A program made the translations under genes and the position numbers. Source: Hyphomicrobiales bacterium (lineage in GTDB: Bacteria > Pseudomonadota > Alphaproteobacteria > Rhizobiales > Beijerinckiaceae). Taken from it: a DNA stretch of 64,000 nucleotides. How positions within the stretch are numbered: position 1 is the first letter of the stretch; every line of letters starts with the position of its first letter. Under the pieces are notes generated by a model. The model worked only from the letters and a program-made list of their open reading frames with translations. It was not told the origin of the DNA and made no database searches. Where the stretch lies: positions 121,070 through 185,069 of the forward strand of contig UBZM01000013.1 of assembly GCA_900470095.1 (NCBI GenBank), in the 5' to 3' direction. Of this stretch, positions 1 through 9,082 are shown in pieces.

Positions 1-637
1 TCAGGCAGACCAGCCAGTCATGCGTCGCCATGCGCACGGCATGGCGAAGGGCTTCATTGAGTTGGCCCGCCGCCGGTGTCGGTGCTGGCTGGCCCAGGAC
101 ATGATTATGCTTCACCACTTCCGAAAGCACGCGGACCACGCCGGCATCACGCCCCTGCGGCTTGATGTCAACGACCTGCTGATCGCCGAAGACGACTGCG
201 CCGATCCGGTCGCCGAGGGAGGTGACACGCCAGGCGCTGAGCGCGGCGACCTCCGCCGCCGCGACCGATTTCATCGCCCGCCGGCTCCCGAAGAACATGG
301 TGCTGCGCTGGTCGACGATCAGCAGGACGGGCCGGTCACGCTCCTCCGAATAGACGCGGACATGGGGAGAACCGAGACGAGCCGTCGCCAGCCAGTCGAT
401 CGAGCGGGTATCGTCTCCCTCGAAATAGTGCCGCAACTCCTCGAAGTTCAGGCCGCGTCCCCGCAGCCGCGAGGCGTGCCGGCCGGCGAGCAGGCTGTGG
501 ACCGGCTGGTGAGGCAGAAAGCTGAACCCCTTCGCGCGCTGCTTCAGCCGCAGCAGGTCATCGAGCGAAACAAAGGCGCGGGCATCCGTCGCCGGGGCGG
601 CACTGCCAGTTCCCTGTCTTGCCCGCATCAGCGCCAT
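1..637 (-). CDS. DUF58 domain protein (3' end outside window)
   Basis: The leftward reading frame is open from an ATG at 637 to the window edge, giving the first 212 residues. It carries the DUF58 hallmark around residues 59-95: an LRGRGLNFEELRHYFEGDD-type segment followed by RSIDW and RVYSEERDRP, then a hydrophobic strand LLIVD that begins a von Willebrand-like fold. DUF58 proteins usually follow a MoxR ATPase, as here: moxR ends 12 bases upstream at 650. The pair is thought to act as a chaperone or metal-insertion module, often with vWA and membrane partners that would lie beyond the window. The role in this strain is not visible. Confidence 0.9.
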   Translation of the reverse strand, partial: MALMRARQGTGSAAPATDARAFVSLDDLLRLKQRAKGFSFLPHQPVHSLLAGRHASRLRGRGLNFEELRHYFEGDDTRSIDWLATARLGSPHVRVYSEERDRPVLLIVDQRSTMFFGSRRAMKSVAAAEVAALSAWRVTSLGDRIGAVVFGDQQVVDIKPQGRDAGVVRVLSEVVKHNHVLGQPAPTPAAGQLNEALRHAVRMATHDWLVCL

Positions 638-649
638 GAGCCGCTCCGC

Positions 650-1636
650 CTAGGCCGCGACCGCAACCAGTTTCACGATCTCGTCCAGCACATCGTCCGC
701 ATTCACGCCGTCGGCGCCAGCCTCGTAGCTCAGTGAGAGGCGGTGGCGCAGACAGTCATGGACAACCGCCTGGACATCTTCGGGCGTGACGTAGTCGCGT
801 CCCTTGAGCCAGGCATAGACGCGCGAGCAGCGATCGAGCGCGAGCGAACCGCGTGGGCTCGCGCCGACCGCGATCCAGTTCTTCAGCTTGTCGCCGAATT
901 CGGCGGGCCTGCGCGTCGCGGCGATGAGGGCGACCATATAAGTCTCGACGACCGCCTTCGTCGTCACCCGGTCGATCTCGGAGCGCGCCTCGAAGATCAG
1001 CTTCTGCGGGATCTTCGGCGGAGGCTGTGTGGCCGAGCCCGCTGCTGCAGCGGCTTCCGCACGAACCAGCCGCATCACCTTCACTTCATCGGCGTCGCTG
1101 GGGTAGTCGATCCGGATATGCATGAGGAAGCGGTCCATCTGCGCTTCCGGGAGAGGATAAGTTCCCTCTTGCTCGATCGGATTCTGCGTCGCGAGCACCA
1201 TGAAGAGTTCCGGCAGGTCGTAACGCTTGCCGGCAACCGTCACATGCCGTTCCTCCATCGCCTCCAGCAGCGCCGACTGAACCTTGGGCGGGGCACGGTT
1301 GATCTCGTCCGCCAGGACAAGATTGCCGAAGATCGGCCCCTTGCGGAATTCAAACTGGCCGTCGCCGCGCAGGATCTCGCCGCCGGTGACGTCGGAGGGC
1401 AGAAGGTCCGGGGTGAACTGAATTCGGCTGAAATCGGATTCGAGGTTGTTCGAAAGGCTCTTGATGGCGCGGGTCTTGGCGAGGCCGGGCAGGCCTTCAA
1501 GCAGGACATTGCCATTGGCAAGCAACGCAACGACAAGGCGTTCGACGACGCGTTCCTGGCCGATGATATCCTGGTCGATCCGCTTCTGCAGATCGGCGAC
1601 AGCATCCCGAGCCGCCGATCCCGTGCCGTCGCTCAT
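650..1636 (-). CDS. MoxR-family AAA+ ATPase
   Basis: A 328-residue AAA+ protein of normal length for MoxR. Walker A is GLPGLAKT at residues 48-55 and Walker B is LVLADE at 106-111, followed by INRAPPK, typical of the family. A sensor-type segment LATQNPIEQEG and the arginine-rich DRFLMHI follow. MoxR ATPases act in the cytoplasm as chaperones that mature or activate vWA/DUF58 partners. ATG at 1636 has AAGGA about nine bases upstream. The next gene downstream is the DUF58 gene, so the two form an operon. A GTAAC-N-GTTAC palindrome lies 78-88 bases upstream of the start. Confidence 0.93.
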   Translation of the reverse strand: MSDGTGSAARDAVADLQKRIDQDIIGQERVVERLVVALLANGNVLLEGLPGLAKTRAIKSLSNNLESDFSRIQFTPDLLPSDVTGGEILRGDGQFEFRKGPIFGNLVLADEINRAPPKVQSALLEAMEERHVTVAGKRYDLPELFMVLATQNPIEQEGTYPLPEAQMDRFLMHIRIDYPSDADEVKVMRLVRAEAAAAAGSATQPPPKIPQKLIFEARSEIDRVTTKAVVETYMVALIAATRRPAEFGDKLKNWIAVGASPRGSLALDRCSRVYAWLKGRDYVTPEDVQAVVHDCLRHRLSLSYEAGADGVNADDVLDEIVKLVAVAA

Positions 1637-1713
1637 GAGCCTGTTCCTTCCGGGGCGCGCGCGAATGGGGCTCCCGCTGGAATTCTGAACGAAGCGCAGC
1701 TCCAGTCAGCAAC

Positions 1714-1724
1714 GTAACCGTTAC
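1714..1724. promoter_or_regulatory. GTAAC-N-GTTAC palindrome upstream of moxR (copy A)
   Basis: Perfect 5-1-5 palindrome GTAACCGTTAC, followed on the + strand by AGG. It is one of three related intergenic sites (others at 9042-9052 and 10369-10379), all 80-120 bases upstream of leftward genes. Probably an operator or a promoter element; the factor is unknown. Confidence 0.4.
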
Positions 1725-1732
1725 AGGTCTAT

Positions 1733-2707
1733 TCAGGTCTGGCGGCTGCCCTCGGGCCTGACCACGCAGCGGAAGCCGACATGGCTCGTTGAGGTATCCA
1801 CCGGTTCGGCGTGGCGGGCGGCGGGACGATAGCGTCGGCAATAGCTCGGTGCACAGAGATGCGACCCGCCCTTCAGGACCCTGCGCGGAATACGGATCTC
1901 TGGCTGGCGCGGGTCATAGCTGTCGGCCTCGGGGCCGCCGCGGGGATTCTGTGGAACGCAGCAGGCCTTGGGCGCATCGCCTTGATGGCGCGTCGACCAG
2001 AAATCCGTCGTCCACTCCCAGACATTGCCGATCATGTCGTGGATCCCATAGCCATTGGCGGGAAACGCGCTGACGGGCGAGGTGCGCGCAAACCCATCTT
2101 CGCGCGTATTCTCATGCGGGAAATTGCCCTGCCAGGTGTTGGCCATATGACGGCCGCCAGGCGTCAACTCGTCGCCCCAGGCGAACTCGACATCCTCAAG
2201 CCCGCCACGCGCGGCGAATTCCCATTCCGCCTCGGTTGGCAAGGCCTTTCCGGCCCAGTCCGCATAGGCCTCGGCATCGCGATAGGCGACATGCACGACC
2301 GGATGGTCGTCGAGCCCCTTGATCGACGATCCCGAACCATAGGGTTTGCGCCAGGTCGCGCCGAACTGGAATTTCCACCATTGCGACCAGTCGCGCAGGT
2401 TGACCGCGTGGGTCGGTGGGTTGAACATCAGCGAGCCCGCGCGCAGCATGTGGGGCAGGGCGCCGGGATAGTCCTTCGGGTCCGGCGGGATCTCGGCGAA
2501 GGTGACGTATCCCGTCGCCTCGACGAAGGCGCGAAACTGCGCATTGGTGACCGGAGTCGCGTCGATCCAGAAACCATCGACCGTGACGCGATGGCTCGGC
2601 GCCTCCTCCGGATAGTGCTTGTCCGAGCCCATGCGGAAGGTTCCGCCGGGAATGCGGATCATGCCGCTCAGCGTCTCGATCCTGTCCAGTACCGCGCCAT
2701 CCGTCAT
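1733..2707 (-). CDS. Formylglycine-generating enzyme family protein (sulfatase-modifying factor)
   Basis: A 324-residue SUMF1/FGE-type protein. It should oxidise the cysteine of CxPxR/CxAxR sulfatase motifs to formylglycine, the catalytic residue of arylsulfatases, in the cytoplasm before export. The catalytic cysteine pair is visible as LCAPSYCRRYRPAAR (Cys285 and Cys290), matching the CxxxxC of active FGE; GNVWEWTTDFW and FRMGSD are further family motifs. ATG at 2707 is preceded by GGAGG ten bases upstream; a TTG at 2734 overlapping the ppk2 stop is an alternative. It is last in a run that begins with an arylsulfatase at 8931, and a second sulfatase lies at 54463-56166; both carry CTAGR. 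Confidence 0.92.
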   Translation of the reverse strand: MTDGAVLDRIETLSGMIRIPGGTFRMGSDKHYPEEAPSHRVTVDGFWIDATPVTNAQFRAFVEATGYVTFAEIPPDPKDYPGALPHMLRAGSLMFNPPTHAVNLRDWSQWWKFQFGATWRKPYGSGSSIKGLDDHPVVHVAYRDAEAYADWAGKALPTEAEWEFAARGGLEDVEFAWGDELTPGGRHMANTWQGNFPHENTREDGFARTSPVSAFPANGYGIHDMIGNVWEWTTDFWSTRHQGDAPKACCVPQNPRGGPEADSYDPRQPEIRIPRRVLKGGSHLCAPSYCRRYRPAARHAEPVDTSTSHVGFRCVVRPEGSRQT

Positions 2708-2730
2708 GGTCGTCGGGCCTCCGTCACTGT

Positions 2731-3636
2731 TCAATCCGCCTTGGCGCGCTGGGACCGCTCCTCGCTCGCCAATACCTTGCGCGCCTGTGCCATGGCCTTG
2801 CGCATGTCGTCGTCGACCGTCGGAAAGTGCGGGTCGAGCTGTCCGAGCGTCTCACCGATGGCTGCCGCTACGGCGAGACGCGTGAACCATTTGTGATCTG
2901 CGGGAATGACGTGCCAGGGGGCGCTCTTCGTCGCGGTGCCCCGGATCGCATTCTCATAAGCGTCCATATACTCGTCCCAATGACCGCGCTCGGCCAGATC
3001 CCTGGAGTCGAATTTCCAGTTCTTGTCCGGTTCGTCGATCCGGGCGAGGAGACGGCGCCGCTGTTCGTCCTTCGAGACATGCAGGAAGAACTTCACGATC
3101 GCGACGCCGTTGCGCGAAAGGTGCTGCTCGAAATCGCGGATGCTCTCGAGGCGCTCGCGCCAGATATCGTCTGTGATCAGCTTGGGCGGGAGGTTCTGTG
3201 CTTCAAGGACCGAGCGATGGACCCGCGCGACCAGGACCTCCTCGTAGTAGGAGCGGTTGAAGATCCCGATATGACCGCGTTCGGGCAGTGCGCAGGTGGT
3301 GCGCCATAGGAAATCGTGCCGCAACTCGATGGTGCTTGGAGCCTTGAAGGACGTCACCTCGCAGCCTTGCGGGTTGATGCCCGACATGACGTGCTCGATC
3401 GTGCCGTCCTTGCCGGCCGCATCCATCGCCTGGAAGATGACGAGGAGCGACCAGCGCCCTTCGGCATAGAGCCGCTCCTGCAGCCCGTGCAGACGCTTGA
3501 CCCCGGCTCCCAGCAACTCCTTGGCGTCGTCTTTCTCGAGGTCGAAACCGCAAACATCGGCGGGGTCGACATCGGAAAGCCGAAACTTGTCGCCGTCCGT
3601 GATCCTGAAGCGCTTGACTACGTCCTCTTTGTTCAT
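2731..3636 (-). CDS. Polyphosphate kinase 2 family protein
   Basis: A 301-residue PPK2-family phosphotransferase that moves phosphate between polyphosphate and nucleotides in the cytoplasm. Walker A-like FQAMDAAGKDG is near residues 68-78, the Walker B/lid segment IGIFNRSYYEEVLVARVH near 123-140, and the conserved GINPQGCEVTSFKAPS near 87-101. The single-domain length fits short PPK2 enzymes rather than the duplicated class II type. The subclass (ADP or AMP/ADP phosphorylating) cannot be fixed by eye. The start lies two bases after the HAD gene stop, and FGE begins 24 bases after this stop, so it sits inside the sulfatase-associated run, which is an unexpected partner. Confidence 0.9.
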   Translation of the reverse strand: MNKEDVVKRFRITDGDKFRLSDVDPADVCGFDLEKDDAKELLGAGVKRLHGLQERLYAEGRWSLLVIFQAMDAAGKDGTIEHVMSGINPQGCEVTSFKAPSTIELRHDFLWRTTCALPERGHIGIFNRSYYEEVLVARVHRSVLEAQNLPPKLITDDIWRERLESIRDFEQHLSRNGVAIVKFFLHVSKDEQRRRLLARIDEPDKNWKFDSRDLAERGHWDEYMDAYENAIRGTATKSAPWHVIPADHKWFTRLAVAAAIGETLGQLDPHFPTVDDDMRKAMAQARKVLASEERSQRAKAD

Positions 3637-3638
3637 CG

Positions 3639-4640
3639 CTACGGCTCCGGCGGAAACACGGCCTTCCAGTCCGACTTCATGTCGACAATGGTCCAGCCCC
3701 TGGCCTGGCCCTCGTCGAGGGCCTTGTCGAGCTTACCGATACGGGACTTGCGGTCATAGGCCCATTCGCGCTCGGCATCGGTGTGATGGATGATAAGGGC
3801 CAGGCGTGGCCCATCGCCGTCCGCCGTATATTGCAGCATCTGCAGGTCGCCGTCGGAATTGCCGAAGGCCAGGATCGGGCGCCGACCAATGAAGCGGTTG
3901 ATCCCGACAGGCTTGCCGGGGCCGTCATCGATGAACTCGACCTTGGCGTCCTTGAACAGTTCGGGCCTGCCGCTCGGGCTCAGCCTGAATGTCACTCCTC
4001 CGGCGGAGCCGACTACCTGTTCCGGCGGGATGCCGTAGACCTTGTCGGCGAAGACGCGCATGAATTCGACGCCGCCGCCCGAGACGATGAAGGTCTTGAA
4101 GCCGTTGGCGCGCAGATAGGTCAGCAGTTCCAGCTGCGGCTGGTAGACCATCTCGGTATAGGGGCGCTTCTTCGTCGGATGCCGGGCGGTGTTGAGCCAG
4201 CCGGCGACCAATCGCTCGAATTCCTGCGTCGTTATCCCGGAATGGGCAGCCGCCATGATCTGCAGGAGGCCCTTCTCTCCGGAAGCGGCGAGACCCTTCA
4301 TGTCGCCGGCAAGGACCGACCTGTAGGGTTCCTTGCTCTTCCACTCCGGATACAGGGGAGCGAGCCGCTTCACCTCGTCGAAGGCGAACTGAAGCTGGAA
4401 ATAGACCGGCTGCTCGGCCCAGAGCGTTCCGTCATTGTCGAAGGTTGCGATGCGGGCCGCCGGCTTGACGAAATCGGGTCCTCCCTCCCGCGTCACCCTT
4501 CTGACGAATTCGACGATGGCGGTCTTTGCCTTGCCGTCGTTCCAGGATGGCAGAGGGTCGGATTGGGCGAGGACGGCGCCATTCCACGCCCAGGATGAGA
4601 CCAGGAACAACGCGGCCAAGGCAGCTCGAGCGTTCAGCAC
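3639..4640 (-). CDS. Secreted HAD-superfamily phosphatase
   Basis: A 333-residue haloacid dehalogenase-like hydrolase. Motif I is FDNDGTLW, motif II FIVSGGG, and motif III/IV FGNSDGDLQML, so all catalytic elements are present. The GTG at 4640 was chosen because AAGGAG sits about seven bases upstream and the product then starts with a classic signal peptide (LNARAALAALFLVSSW ... AVLAQSD), placing the enzyme in the periplasm. An ATG at 4709 that overlaps the previous stop as ATGA is the alternative and would bury the signal behind 23 residues. The substrate is unknown; the context is sulfatase, FGE and polyphosphate kinase. Confidence 0.85.
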   Translation of the reverse strand: MLNARAALAALFLVSSWAWNGAVLAQSDPLPSWNDGKAKTAIVEFVRRVTREGGPDFVKPAARIATFDNDGTLWAEQPVYFQLQFAFDEVKRLAPLYPEWKSKEPYRSVLAGDMKGLAASGEKGLLQIMAAAHSGITTQEFERLVAGWLNTARHPTKKRPYTEMVYQPQLELLTYLRANGFKTFIVSGGGVEFMRVFADKVYGIPPEQVVGSAGGVTFRLSPSGRPELFKDAKVEFIDDGPGKPVGINRFIGRRPILAFGNSDGDLQMLQYTADGDGPRLALIIHHTDAEREWAYDRKSRIGKLDKALDEGQARGWTIVDMKSDWKAVFPPEP

Positions 4641-4705
4641 CGGGTTCTCCTTCTCAATGTCGGGCTTCAGGGGGCGGGAATTCCACAAGACGCTCCCGCG
4701 CTCGC

Positions 4706-7255
4706 TCATTCACGAGGACCCCCCGTGAACCAGTTGTAATAGGGGTTGGTGGGATCGGCCTGGATCACGCGCCGCATCTGCCGCGCCCAGCGCGCCCGGT
4801 CGCCGACATAGGCGGCAAGGCCGGCATCGTAGAATGTCACGAGTCTGCTACGCTCGTTTGCAAGATCGGTCCGGAATGCATCGTCGGCGCCGATGACCGG
4901 CGGTTCTGCCTGCATCTCCAGGAGAAGCGGCAATGTCCGGGCCAGTTCGAGCCGCCGTACCCAACCTGCATATTCGATGCGTGGATCGTCATCCGTCACG
5001 GGGCGAGCAGCGCTTGCATAGCCCTCCAGCCCCGTCCGATCAGTGACGAAGGTTGCGAGGAGGGCTGCAGGGGAATCGATGCCGACATCACCCAGAGCCT
5101 TTGCCACCTCCGGCTGTGCGAGGCGGCCGGCGATCCTCTGCAGATCCAGCGAGACCGGCTCCTGCGAGCCGATCAGCAGCATCTCGTGCAGCTCCGTGGT
5201 CCAGAGGGTGGCGTAAGGGAAGACATCGAGGAAGCTGCGCACCAGAGACCGCGTGTCCTCGTCGTTCTGGGTCGGCAGGGGCAGCCACTGCGCGACAAGG
5301 CCGCCTTCGGCAAGGCGCGATTGCGCCAGCGCGTAGAAATCGCTCGAATACAGGTTGGCTACCCCCGCAGCAGAGGGCGGCGGCGGTTCTAGCGTGATCA
5401 GGTCGTAGCGATCGGGGTTGCGCAGGAGTTCGCGGCGGCCGTCGCGCAGGCGGATTTCGAGACGCGGGTCGGTTGAGGCCCGGAAGCTGCCGTCGAAATT
5501 CGGTGCGGCGCGGATGACGCTCGGCAGCAATTCGGCAACGACGCGCCGTTCGAGGCCGGGATAGGTCAGTAAGGCTCCCGCCGTGATGCCGGTCCCGAAG
5601 CCGATCACCAACGCCGATTTCGGCTCGCGGTTGTGAATGATCAGGGGCAGCAATGCCTGCATCCGCATGTAGCGCAGGGATGGCATTGCATCGCCGGAAT
5701 TGGAGACGCCCTGGATGTAGAGACGGCGGAAGCGATTTCGGCCCGAGTTCCGCTCGACGACGGCGACCGTGCCGCCCAGGCCCTCGTCATAGAAGGTAAG
5801 GCTCGCGCCGCGGGCACCGGGCAGCAGCTTGGCGAGGCGATCGGATGGCAGGAGGAGGGCGGTCGCGCATGTGGCGGCGCTGATGGCGAGCGCCGCGATC
5901 CAGACCCTTGAGTCGGTGCGCCGTTCGCGCAAGGCAGCGACCGCTCCCACCAGCGCGGCGGCCGTGGCCAGTACTGCGAGGGTCTGGACGAGCCCGAGCG
6001 CGGGAATGAGCACGAAGCCGGTGATGGCCGTGCCAAGAATGCCGCCGAGGGTGTTCAGCGCGACGATCATGCCGACGCCACGGCCGACATGCCGGGGATC
6101 GACGATCAGGCACAGCGTCGCTGGAAAGGCTGCGCCCAGGAACAGGGTGCTGGGAAGGACGACGCAGATCGCGGCGACGGCAAATCGGGCGGACATGCCG
6201 GCGAAGGCGCTGCCCGTCAGTTGCAGCACTGCCGCCTCGGCGAGGCCCTGGAGCTGGCTCAGCCAGGGGCCGAGCACGGCGATGGTCAGAGCGGCCGACA
6301 GGCCTGCCCCCGTGATGAGCAGGCCGAAGACGCTCCATGGCTTCGTGACCCGATCGGCCCAGCGCGCGAAAATGGCTGCGCCAAGCGCGAGCCCGGTGAG
6401 ATAGGTCGCGAGCAGGACGGAGAAGGCGAAGCTGCGCGTGCTCATGAAGGGCACGATCGTCTGCGACCACACGACCTCGTAACCGAGCGCGATGCCGCCT
6501 GCGACTGAATAGAGGGCGATGGCCAGCGCCGCCGAATGCGAGAAGCCGCTGTCGGTCGGCTTAGGCGCGTCGGCGCTCGCGACGCCAGTCTTCCGGTTCA
6601 TTGCAAGCGCCGCGAGGGCTGCCACCAGGCAAATTGCGGCGGCTACAAGTGCCGAACCGCGCATGCCGACCGTGGGAATGACAAGGAACGAGGCGAGCAG
6701 GGCCCCGGCAATGGCGCCCGCCGTGTTGGCCCCATAGAGCCGGCCACCGACCTGACCGACATTGTCGTGCCGGGCGGCGGCGAAGCGCGTCAGGGCCGGC
6801 AGCGTGCCGCCCATCAGGACGGCGGGCAAGCCGACGAGCGCGAACACCATCGCCCAGGCGAGCACCGGTGTCGTCAGTTCGAGGCGGGCAAAGAGCGAGG
6901 CTGCCTGCGACAGGCCGATGGTCGCTGCCATGGCGAGGAGGGCGACACCACCTTCGAGAGCGGCGTAGAGACGCAAGGGCTGAAGGCTGCGGTCGGCAAG
7001 AGGTCCGAAGATCAGGCCGCCAATCGCGAGGCCGGCGAAGAAGGCGCTGACGCCGGTCGTCACGGCGTAGACCTCGACCCCCACCACTGTCGAGAGCTGC
7101 CTGATCCAGATCACCTGCAGGATCAGCGCGGCCGTGCCTGACATGAGCAACAGGCCGGCTGGCAGGGCGAGCGCAGCACCGACAACCGGCGCGGCGCGAT
7201 CCGGGATCGCGCCAGCGCCGCGACGTCGCCTTGACGCTTCTGTCCCCACGCTCAT
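4706..7255 (-). CDS. Fused MFS transporter / spermidine synthase-like protein
   Basis: A protein of about 849 residues. The first ~500 residues hold many hydrophobic helices with GLAIGGLIFGPLADR and LTGLALGAAIFARWADR, two MFS-like halves. The rest is a cytoplasmic spermidine-synthase-like methyltransferase fold: VIGFGTGITAGALLTYP (nucleotide-binding loop), RDGRRELLRNPDRYDLI and LEPPPPSAAGVANLYSSDFY. Family members of this architecture are common but few have a proven reaction, so aminopropyl transfer is not certain. ATG at 7255 has GGAAG upstream; an in-frame GTG at 7300 falls in a hairpin and is less likely. It follows the arylsulfatase and precedes the HAD gene. Confidence 0.85.
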   Translation of the reverse strand: MSVGTEASRRRRGAGAIPDRAAPVVGAALALPAGLLLMSGTAALILQVIWIRQLSTVVGVEVYAVTTGVSAFFAGLAIGGLIFGPLADRSLQPLRLYAALEGGVALLAMAATIGLSQAASLFARLELTTPVLAWAMVFALVGLPAVLMGGTLPALTRFAAARHDNVGQVGGRLYGANTAGAIAGALLASFLVIPTVGMRGSALVAAAICLVAALAALAMNRKTGVASADAPKPTDSGFSHSAALAIALYSVAGGIALGYEVVWSQTIVPFMSTRSFAFSVLLATYLTGLALGAAIFARWADRVTKPWSVFGLLITGAGLSAALTIAVLGPWLSQLQGLAEAAVLQLTGSAFAGMSARFAVAAICVVLPSTLFLGAAFPATLCLIVDPRHVGRGVGMIVALNTLGGILGTAITGFVLIPALGLVQTLAVLATAAALVGAVAALRERRTDSRVWIAALAISAATCATALLLPSDRLAKLLPGARGASLTFYDEGLGGTVAVVERNSGRNRFRRLYIQGVSNSGDAMPSLRYMRMQALLPLIIHNREPKSALVIGFGTGITAGALLTYPGLERRVVAELLPSVIRAAPNFDGSFRASTDPRLEIRLRDGRRELLRNPDRYDLITLEPPPPSAAGVANLYSSDFYALAQSRLAEGGLVAQWLPLPTQNDEDTRSLVRSFLDVFPYATLWTTELHEMLLIGSQEPVSLDLQRIAGRLAQPEVAKALGDVGIDSPAALLATFVTDRTGLEGYASAARPVTDDDPRIEYAGWVRRLELARTLPLLLEMQAEPPVIGADDAFRTDLANERSRLVTFYDAGLAAYVGDRARWARQMRRVIQADPTNPYYNWFTGGPRE

Positions 7256-7289
7256 GCCGGCTTCCAGCTTAAGGCCCATAAGAAGGTGT

Positions 7290-7317
7290 CCAGCCGGCAC
7301 CGCGCGACGCCGGCTGG
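7290..7317 (-). terminator. Hairpin after arylsulfatase
   Basis: Perfect nine-base stem (CCAGCCGGC / GCCGGCTGG) with a ten-base loop, directly after the arylsulfatase stop and before the MFS/spermidine synthase start. No strong U-run, so it may attenuate rather than stop transcription. Confidence 0.5.
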
Positions 7318-7338
7318 CAGCATATCAGAGTTGCAGGT

Positions 7339-8931
7339 TCACTCCAGACCACGCTTCCTGAACGACTCGTCGATCTTCCTGTCCACCTGTTTGCGGACCT
7401 GATCGACGCCGAAGCTCGCGGGGCGCTGGCTCGGCGGATATTCGACGAAGCTCTCGAGGAACTGCGTGGCTTTCATCACCCCTTGGCCGGCGAGATAGGC
7501 ATTCTCGGTCCGCCACTGATCGTAGCCGCTGCCGGAGATCTCCGCATGCTCGTAGGGGTCCATGCGCAGATTGAACATCTTGGGCAGACGCAGGGGTGTG
7601 AAGGGATTCGCCCAGACATCCATCTGGCCAGGCTGTTCCTGCTTTTCGAAGACGAGTTTCCAGTTGTCGAAACGCATCGCGACGAGTGCGCCGTCATCGT
7701 TGAAATAGTAGAACTCGTTGCGGGCGCTCTTGTCGGATTTGCCGGTGAGGTAGTCGATCTGGTTGTAGCCGTCGAGATGGTTGCGGAAGGTCGTCGGGTT
7801 GCCTTGCGGCTGCCAGCCCTTGAGGAGACGATCCTTCACTCCGGTATCGCCGGCGGCGGCAAGCAGCGTCGGGAACCAGTCGAGGCCCGAGACGATGCCG
7901 TTGGCGATTTCGCCCGGCTTGACCTGGCCTGGCCAGCGGACCATCGCCGGCACGCGGAACGCGCCTTCCCAGTTCGTATCCTTTTCCGAGCGGAACGGCG
8001 TCGTCGCCGCGTCCGGCCAGGTGAAGGCGTTGGGGCCGTTATCGGTCGTGAAGACGACGATGGTGTTGTTGGCGATGCCGAGATCGTCGAGCGTCTTCAG
8101 CAGCTTGCCGACATTCTGGTCCATCTCCCACATGCCGTCGGCGTATTCGTTACCCGCCATGCCGCTCTTGCCGCGAAATTCCGGCCGCACATGCGTAAAG
8201 ACATGCATCCGGGTGAAATTCATCCAGGTGAAGAACGGCTTGTTGGCGCGCACCTGCCTCTGCATGAAGTCGATCGCGGAGCCGGTGGTCTCATCGTCGA
8301 CGGTTTCCATGCGCTTGCGCGTCAGCGGGCCCGTATCTTCGATCTTGCCGTCGGCGGAGGTCCTGAGAACACCGCGTGGGGACATCAGCTTGACGAATGT
8401 CGGATCGTCCTTCGGCCAATTGGGCCGTTCAGGCTCTTCCTCCGCGTTCAAATGATAGAGGTTGCCGAAGAACTCATCGAAGCCGTGATTGGTCGGCAGG
8501 TATTCGTCCTTGTCGCCAAGGTGGTTCTTGCCAAATTGACCTGTGGCGTAGCCGAGCGGCTTGAGCGCCTGGGCGATAGTAATATCGCCTTTCTGCAGAC
8601 CCACCGGGGCGCCGGGGATACCAACCTTCGACAGCCCGGTGCGCAGCGGCGTCTGCCCGGTGATGAAGGAGGATCTCCCCGCCGTGCAGCTGTTCTCGGC
8701 GTAGTAGTCCGTGAACATCATGCCTTCCCGGGCGAGGCGGTCGATGTTCGGCGTCTTGTAACCTACTACCCCATGCGTATATGCGCTGATGTTGGCCTGG
8801 CCGACGTCATCGCCGAAAATGATGAGGATATTGGGTTTGGCGGGAGGCGCAGTCTGGGCCTTCGCTGCCCCGCCGGATAGCCCTAGCGTCAGTGCCAGGG
8901 CTGCGGCGGCCATGAATTTCTGGCGTTCCAT
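7339..8931 (-). CDS. Arylsulfatase (exported, CTAGR type)
   Basis: A 530-residue sulfatase with an N-terminal signal peptide ending around AAKAQT (residues 21-27), hence periplasmic. Metal site FGDDVG is at residues 39-44 and the formylglycine motif SCTAGRSS has its cysteine at residue 82; FTTDNGPN is the second metal-binding segment. It would hydrolyse a sulfate ester after conversion of Cys82 by an FGE. CxAxR is a known variant of CxPxR. It is first in a leftward run with MFS/spermidine synthase, HAD, PPK2 and FGE genes. A paralogue with the same motif lies at 54463-56166. The substrate is unknown. Confidence 0.93.
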   Translation of the reverse strand: MERQKFMAAAALALTLGLSGGAAKAQTAPPAKPNILIIFGDDVGQANISAYTHGVVGYKTPNIDRLAREGMMFTDYYAENSCTAGRSSFITGQTPLRTGLSKVGIPGAPVGLQKGDITIAQALKPLGYATGQFGKNHLGDKDEYLPTNHGFDEFFGNLYHLNAEEEPERPNWPKDDPTFVKLMSPRGVLRTSADGKIEDTGPLTRKRMETVDDETTGSAIDFMQRQVRANKPFFTWMNFTRMHVFTHVRPEFRGKSGMAGNEYADGMWEMDQNVGKLLKTLDDLGIANNTIVVFTTDNGPNAFTWPDAATTPFRSEKDTNWEGAFRVPAMVRWPGQVKPGEIANGIVSGLDWFPTLLAAAGDTGVKDRLLKGWQPQGNPTTFRNHLDGYNQIDYLTGKSDKSARNEFYYFNDDGALVAMRFDNWKLVFEKQEQPGQMDVWANPFTPLRLPKMFNLRMDPYEHAEISGSGYDQWRTENAYLAGQGVMKATQFLESFVEYPPSQRPASFGVDQVRKQVDRKIDESFRKRGLE

Positions 8932-9030
8932 GAATTACTCCCGGTGCCGGATCGACGCCCCGGGCCAGCCCGACAGAGATGTCGAACATCGCCCAGGCGC
9001 GCTCGGCAAGGGTCGCATGACGCCAGCAGA

Positions 9031-9052
9031 GGCTTAAGCCTGTAACTGTTAC
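9031..9052. promoter_or_regulatory. Palindromes upstream of arylsulfatase (GTAAC copy B)
   Basis: GGCTTAAGCC (9031-9040, perfect ten-base palindrome) is followed after one base by GTAACTGTTAC (9042-9052, perfect 5-1-5 palindrome). The sites are about 100-120 bases upstream of the arylsulfatase start. The second matches the motif at 1714 and the tandem version at 10369. Confidence 0.4.
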
Positions 9053-9082
9053 GGTAAGCTGCGGGAGCGGTGACCGGCCTGT

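Noticed and set aside
4640..4709. ATG at 4709 overlapping the upstream stop as the HAD gene start
   Set aside because: The ATGA overlap is tempting, but the GTG at 4640 has a much better ribosome-binding site and gives a standard signal peptide. Kept as an alternative.
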